Assembly (NCBI GenBank): GCA_964538615.1
Contig: CAZIGK010000004.1
Span: 80,212 to 144,211 of the forward strand
Reading direction: 5' to 3'
From: CAZIGK01 sp964538615
Lineage (GTDB): Bacteria; Pseudomonadota; Alphaproteobacteria; Rickettsiales; RI-342
DNA length: 64,000 nucleotides
Part shown: positions 60,864 through 64,000 of the stretch, piece after piece
Layout of the letters: the number at the start of each line of letters is the position of its first letter
Numbering within the stretch: position 1 is the first letter of the stretch
Position numbers and translations under genes: made by a program
The notes under the pieces: generated by a model
The model's database searches: none
Seen by the model: only the letters and a program-made list of their open reading frames with translations
Told to the model about the DNA's origin: nothing

Positions 60864-61025
60864 ATGGTCTGGCAACTGCACGATGTCATTATTGAGAAAA
60901 ACTGCTCCGATGAATCCTTGCGCTTCGTCAGTGGCGAATGTTTCGTGATGCTGGAAACCAATACGCTGGATATGCTGTGGCAACGCCGCCAGCAGCAATT
61001 GCAACAAACATCCGTTGCGGCCTGA
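60864..61025 (+). CDS. Microprotein, 53 aa
   Basis: The ORF with ATG at 60864 reads VWQLHDVIIEKNCSDESLRF, then VSGECFVMLETNTLDMLWQR and ends in a Gln-rich tail. The upstream leader contains GATAAGGGCAATC and AAAGGGAAC, similar to the leader of the 56-aa gene. It is protein-like in composition, of unknown function. Confidence 0.5.
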   Translation: MVWQLHDVIIEKNCSDESLRFVSGECFVMLETNTLDMLWQRRQQQLQQTSVAA

Positions 61026-61172
61026 TTTCGCCTCTCCCACACAAAAACCCCAGCCAAAAAAGCGGTTATTTGACGCTTTGACCTCACTATCTGAGCGCGC
61101 TTAAAGCTTTTTTTGCTATTATAGGCTCTAGTAAAGGCAATATGCCCTTCCTATCGGCAGAAAGTGAACTGC

Positions 61173-61547
61173 ATGAGCCAAACCAACTGGCAGGCCAAAG
61201 CCCTTGGCCTGAAGACCGAACTAACCTACGACCATATGCAGGATGATGACCCCGTCATCATGCTGATACAGGGAAAGAACGTCTTCGGACAGGTCATTTT
61301 CTGCTACGTAAAAGTTCCCTTCCGCCATTACGGTGACATTAAGGAAAAACTCAGCAACAATTCCCAGTTCGATCCCCGCCACTACGGCGAAATTATCGCC
61401 GCCGGTCAAGGCACCCCCTCAGAAGAAATGAAAGCAGAAATTGCCGCCGAACATGGCATCATCCCCGTCACCATCTCGGCTCCGCCCCCCAAAGCAGACG
61501 GCAGTGAAGGCTACCCCGTGGAAGACGTGGATAATTACCCCTACTAA
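61173..61547 (+). CDS. Hypothetical protein, 124 aa
   Basis: The start was set at ATG 61173 (MSQTNWQAKALGLKTELTYD); a GTG at 61164 is an alternative. The protein is acidic, with a beta-rich core (PVIMLIQGKNVFGQVIFCYV) and a disordered Pro-rich C-terminus. Its upstream leader again contains TAAAGGCAATA, as in the two microprotein genes. I do not recognise a family. Confidence 0.65.
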   Translation: MSQTNWQAKALGLKTELTYDHMQDDDPVIMLIQGKNVFGQVIFCYVKVPFRHYGDIKEKLSNNSQFDPRHYGEIIAAGQGTPSEEMKAEIAAEHGIIPVTISAPPPKADGSEGYPVEDVDNYPY

Positions 61548-61610
61548 ACCGTATCCCCGCATCTCCCCCCCCCTCTGACGGCTCCACGTCATCTGACCGC
61601 ACATGGATAG

Positions 61611-61706
61611 GCTTCACAACACCTGAAAAATTTCAGGCTTCTTCCAAGCTCTGCGTAGTGGAGAAGGCATCTTCTAGCTTCCAGAGGGGACGGAGAGGAT
61701 GGGATA
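61611..61706. repeat. Direct repeat left of the Mrr-like gene
   Basis: About 96 bp running from GCTTCACAACACC through TTCAGGCTTCTTCCAAG to GGAGAGGATGGGATA. A related copy in the same direction lies at 63607-63704. The two flank the restriction-endonuclease gene and could be the ends or target duplication of an inserted segment of about 2.1 kb. Confidence 0.65.
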
Positions 61707-61781
61707 CGCCCGCCTCTTGAAGTTTCTCTCACATAGGCCTAAAATAGCCAGAAGAAACCCTAAAAATTTTAGATTCTGCAA

Positions 61782-63422
61782 TTAACTCGTTTTTTTCTTC
61801 GCTTCTCTTAACTCAATCCTTGCCGCACGACCGTGCGTAGTCAGGAGGTGTAGTAGATGCCCACCATTAAGAAGTGTGATCGGCTTGTCTTTGGCGAAAG
61901 TATAAGCATCTGGACCATAATCAGAGGTAGTAATCAAGATGCCTTTATTAGCCCCTTCATTCATGACCGTGCCGTATAAGTCGCGTACAGCAGAAACACC
62001 AACCGTGTTATTATATCGCTTGGCCTGAACTACGATTTTCCCTCCGCGAATAGGGTCAGGATCGAAGATAATGGCATCTACGCCACCATCCCGGCTTGAC
62101 TGTGTAACTTTGACCTCGCCACCACCGGTTGCAAATTCTTTCTCAAAAATTTCCCTAACCAAATGTTCAAAGTCTTGCCAATCCATCATGGCGATATTGG
62201 TAGATTCTTTCAGTGTTTCTTCTACATCATAAGATGCAATAAACCGTTTGTCGCTTTTGTCCATCTGCACGATTGGCGCTATGGGAGTTAGACTATGTAG
62301 CTTACTGCTACCAACACCTTTGAGATTCTTAAAGCAAACTTTCGAGTCAACATGCTCTAAGTTGATTTCAGTGAATTCCTGCCGTGTAGTATGGATCGAC
62401 AATACGCAGGAATTAACTGCCTTACCTGTGGCCGGGCTAATAAAATGCAACCATCCGTTAAACACAACTGCATCTATGGCATCTATTACATCTGACTCAA
62501 AAATCTCGTAGATCGTTCGCAGTGTTATATCATAGAGCAGTTTATCATAGATTTTATTCAACTGGCTTGCGGTCAGCTGCGATTCTTTGAAGTTGTCCTT
62601 ACTTTGAACATACGTCACGTCCTTCAACGTCGGTAGGATACCTATGTGTGGCAGAACATATTCAATGATGAGAGTCTTGTTTTCCGGGTGATACTCTAAA
62701 TCATATTGTTGAGGGAAATAATCTGGGTACTGTGAACGAGCCAATACGATGTCGCAATATTCGCGAATCGCCTCTGCGTCTTTGGCAAGGTATCGGTCCT
62801 TGAACTCATCCAGTGCTCGGTGGGTTGCTGCCTGATTATCTTTAAACAGCTGCTTGCGCTGCTCCCATTCTTGCGTGGCCACTATGTACCTAGCGCTGAT
62901 TGCATTATTCCTTTCTTCCACTTTTTCCTTTTGATCCCGCCACTCCGCGTGGGCTGCTTTATAAGCCTCTTCAGCCTTGGCTATCTTCTTTACCTTGAGT
63001 GATTTGAACAAAAAATCGAGCAATCCCAATATAGATGGAAAATCTGTCTCTTTGGGTTCATTCGGAATCTTATGCAGCTTCTCCTGCATCGGCTCTGATT
63101 CAGGGAATGGGGAATGATCTTTTATTGCCTCCCAATTAATCGCGTTATTTACGCCGATGGTGTGATGCAACACCCTATCCAATGCTTGCAAGGCTTCCGT
63201 CGCTGCCTCAGAACGCTGCTTAGCCTCTTCTTTTTTACTTTGGATACCGTACTGCTTTGCGATTTTTTCATTGCGACCATTCTCGATGGCCTGCCGCCGA
63301 TCCCACATGTCATTCCACTGTTGACGCTGGGCAGCGGCTTTTTGTTCGACAACGTATTTATCGTTGCCTTTAATGTATCGGTATTTGCCCAGCCCTTCGT
63401 GTCTGACCTCGATATAATACAT
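61782..63422 (-). CDS. Mrr-type restriction endonuclease
   Basis: The 546-aa protein has a charged, coiled-coil-rich N-terminal two thirds (KKEEAKQRSEAATEALQALD, KVKKIAKAEEAYKAAHAEWR) and a C-terminal Mrr_cat nuclease domain (about 415-535). That domain holds the PD-(D/E)xK-like motif DGGVDAIIFD ... VVQAKRY, preceded by WQDFEHLVREIFEKEF. Mrr proteins cut modified or foreign DNA. No methyltransferase accompanies it, fitting a type IV or stand-alone defence nuclease. Direct repeats lie on both sides. Confidence 0.85.
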   Translation of the reverse strand: MYYIEVRHEGLGKYRYIKGNDKYVVEQKAAAQRQQWNDMWDRRQAIENGRNEKIAKQYGIQSKKEEAKQRSEAATEALQALDRVLHHTIGVNNAINWEAIKDHSPFPESEPMQEKLHKIPNEPKETDFPSILGLLDFLFKSLKVKKIAKAEEAYKAAHAEWRDQKEKVEERNNAISARYIVATQEWEQRKQLFKDNQAATHRALDEFKDRYLAKDAEAIREYCDIVLARSQYPDYFPQQYDLEYHPENKTLIIEYVLPHIGILPTLKDVTYVQSKDNFKESQLTASQLNKIYDKLLYDITLRTIYEIFESDVIDAIDAVVFNGWLHFISPATGKAVNSCVLSIHTTRQEFTEINLEHVDSKVCFKNLKGVGSSKLHSLTPIAPIVQMDKSDKRFIASYDVEETLKESTNIAMMDWQDFEHLVREIFEKEFATGGGEVKVTQSSRDGGVDAIIFDPDPIRGGKIVVQAKRYNNTVGVSAVRDLYGTVMNEGANKGILITTSDYGPDAYTFAKDKPITLLNGGHLLHLLTTHGRAARIELREAKKKTS

Positions 63423-63606
63423 GTAGCTTCCTAACCCCTAAATTTTTCTCTGGAGATAGCTGTGCACTTATTTTCTCACGAGTGCACAGCCTCGGCGGAG
63501 AAAAAATCTCGATAGAGAATTAATCTACGCCTGAAATCACCAAAATTTCATCGTAAGTTACTAATAATCAAGAAGGATTGCAAGCATTGATTAACCTGCT
63601 GACTAC

Positions 63607-63704
63607 GCTTCACAACACCCAGAAAATTCAGGCTTCTTCCAAGTTCTGCGTGACTTACGAAGGCTTCTTCTGGCATTTGAAGGCTGGCCGGAGAGGATGG
63701 GATA
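63607..63704. repeat. Direct repeat right of the Mrr-like gene
   Basis: The copy runs from GCTTCACAACACCCAG through TTCAGGCTTCTTCCAAG to GGAGAGGATGGGATA, with scattered mismatches and small length differences from the left copy at 61611-61706. Confidence 0.65.
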
Positions 63705-63808
63705 GATGCGCGGCCTCCTTGCCGCGCCCCCTTCGGGCGCCTTCGGCGTCCAAAAATGCTTCCTGCATTTTTGTCGAACCCCCAGCGCGCCCTCACCAAA
63801 ACCCATAC

Positions 63809-63848
63809 GCCATAAAAAAACCCGCTTCAAGCGGGCTTTTTTATGGCG
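63809..63848. terminator. Bidirectional terminator near the right edge
   Basis: The stem CCCGCTT/AAGCGGG is extended by A-run and T-run arms (GCCATAAAAAAA ... TTTTTTATGGC), functional on both strands. Confidence 0.8.
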
Positions 63849-64000
63849 GCGCGTAGCGAACGCTTTTCGAACTTACGCACCAGATTGCCTGCTCATAGTA
63901 CAACATAAAATCAACTACACAAGCAGCAGGATTATAACGAAACTTGCAGCATAAAGGGGGCGCGAAGCCCCCTTCGTTCGTTCAAGGTAAAAGGTTAATA

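Larger units (their letters stand above)
63423..64000. other. Gene-free right edge
   Basis: I see no supported gene. It holds the right direct repeat, several hairpins (GCGCGGC-ctcctt-GCCGCGC at about 63707, CAAAAATGC-ttcct-GCATTTTTG at about 63752) and a strong intrinsic terminator. The ORFs predicted here read through these hairpins. Confidence 0.5.

Overview
The window reads as a chromosomal segment of an alphaproteobacterium. This is inferred from the housekeeping set (hflK-hflC, clpP-clpX-lon, queG, ald, hpf-ptsN), a membrane-anchored cytochrome c, a thioredoxin-reductase-like ferredoxin-NADP reductase, a PfkB-type adenosine kinase and a CpaF-type ATPase. CheZ plus a MotB-type stator protein indicate a flagellated, chemotactic cell. 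No finer placement can be supported. A run of 16 N inside lon shows that this is a draft assembly.

Layout. 1-2.1 kb: a gene-poor edge with tRNA-Val and two small hypothetical genes. 2.2-7.6 kb: a motility block (cheZ, a MotB-like gene, motB and a long AMIN/TPR secreted protein). 7.7-11 kb: mrp divergent from hflK-hflC. 11-15.2 kb: a phage Ash-like leader with a small gene, tRNA-Gly, queG, a Pro/Ala-repeat protein and grxC. 15.4-22.6 kb: maf, then a translationally coupled operon with a VWA protein carrying an HEIGH zinc-protease-like motif, a giant MoxR-like AAA+ ATPase and a 112-aa partner. 22.8-29.2 kb: an FMN reductase, clpP, clpX, lon and a c-type haem protein. 29.5-38.9 kb: an AAA_14/DUF4143 ATPase and a complete type II-C CRISPR-Cas locus. 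39-51.5 kb: metabolic and membrane genes, tRNA-Thr and a TetR regulator. 51.5-64 kb: a 934-aa orphan, a cNMP-CpaF fusion, hpf, ptsN, two microproteins downstream of repeated PhoB-box-like motifs, and an Mrr-type restriction endonuclease between direct repeats.

The CRISPR locus is the centrepiece. cas9 (1094 aa, nuclease motifs intact), cas1 and cas2 run on the minus strand. The array (36 repeats, 35 spacers) and the tracrRNA run on the plus strand. Each repeat contains a sigma70-like promoter whose -10 is the last six bases of the repeat. About 0.8 kb beyond the tracrRNA, past a DUF1508 gene and a candidate small RNA, the 63-nt tracrRNA tail is duplicated. In that copy the anti-repeat is covalently closed into a hairpin whose 5' arm starts with the same seven bases as the CRISPR repeat. 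This is the architecture of a single-guide RNA encoded in the genome: a candidate natural sgRNA or regulatory RNA for Cas9. It is the strongest candidate here for an undescribed element. The VWA-metallopeptidase/MoxR triad is second.
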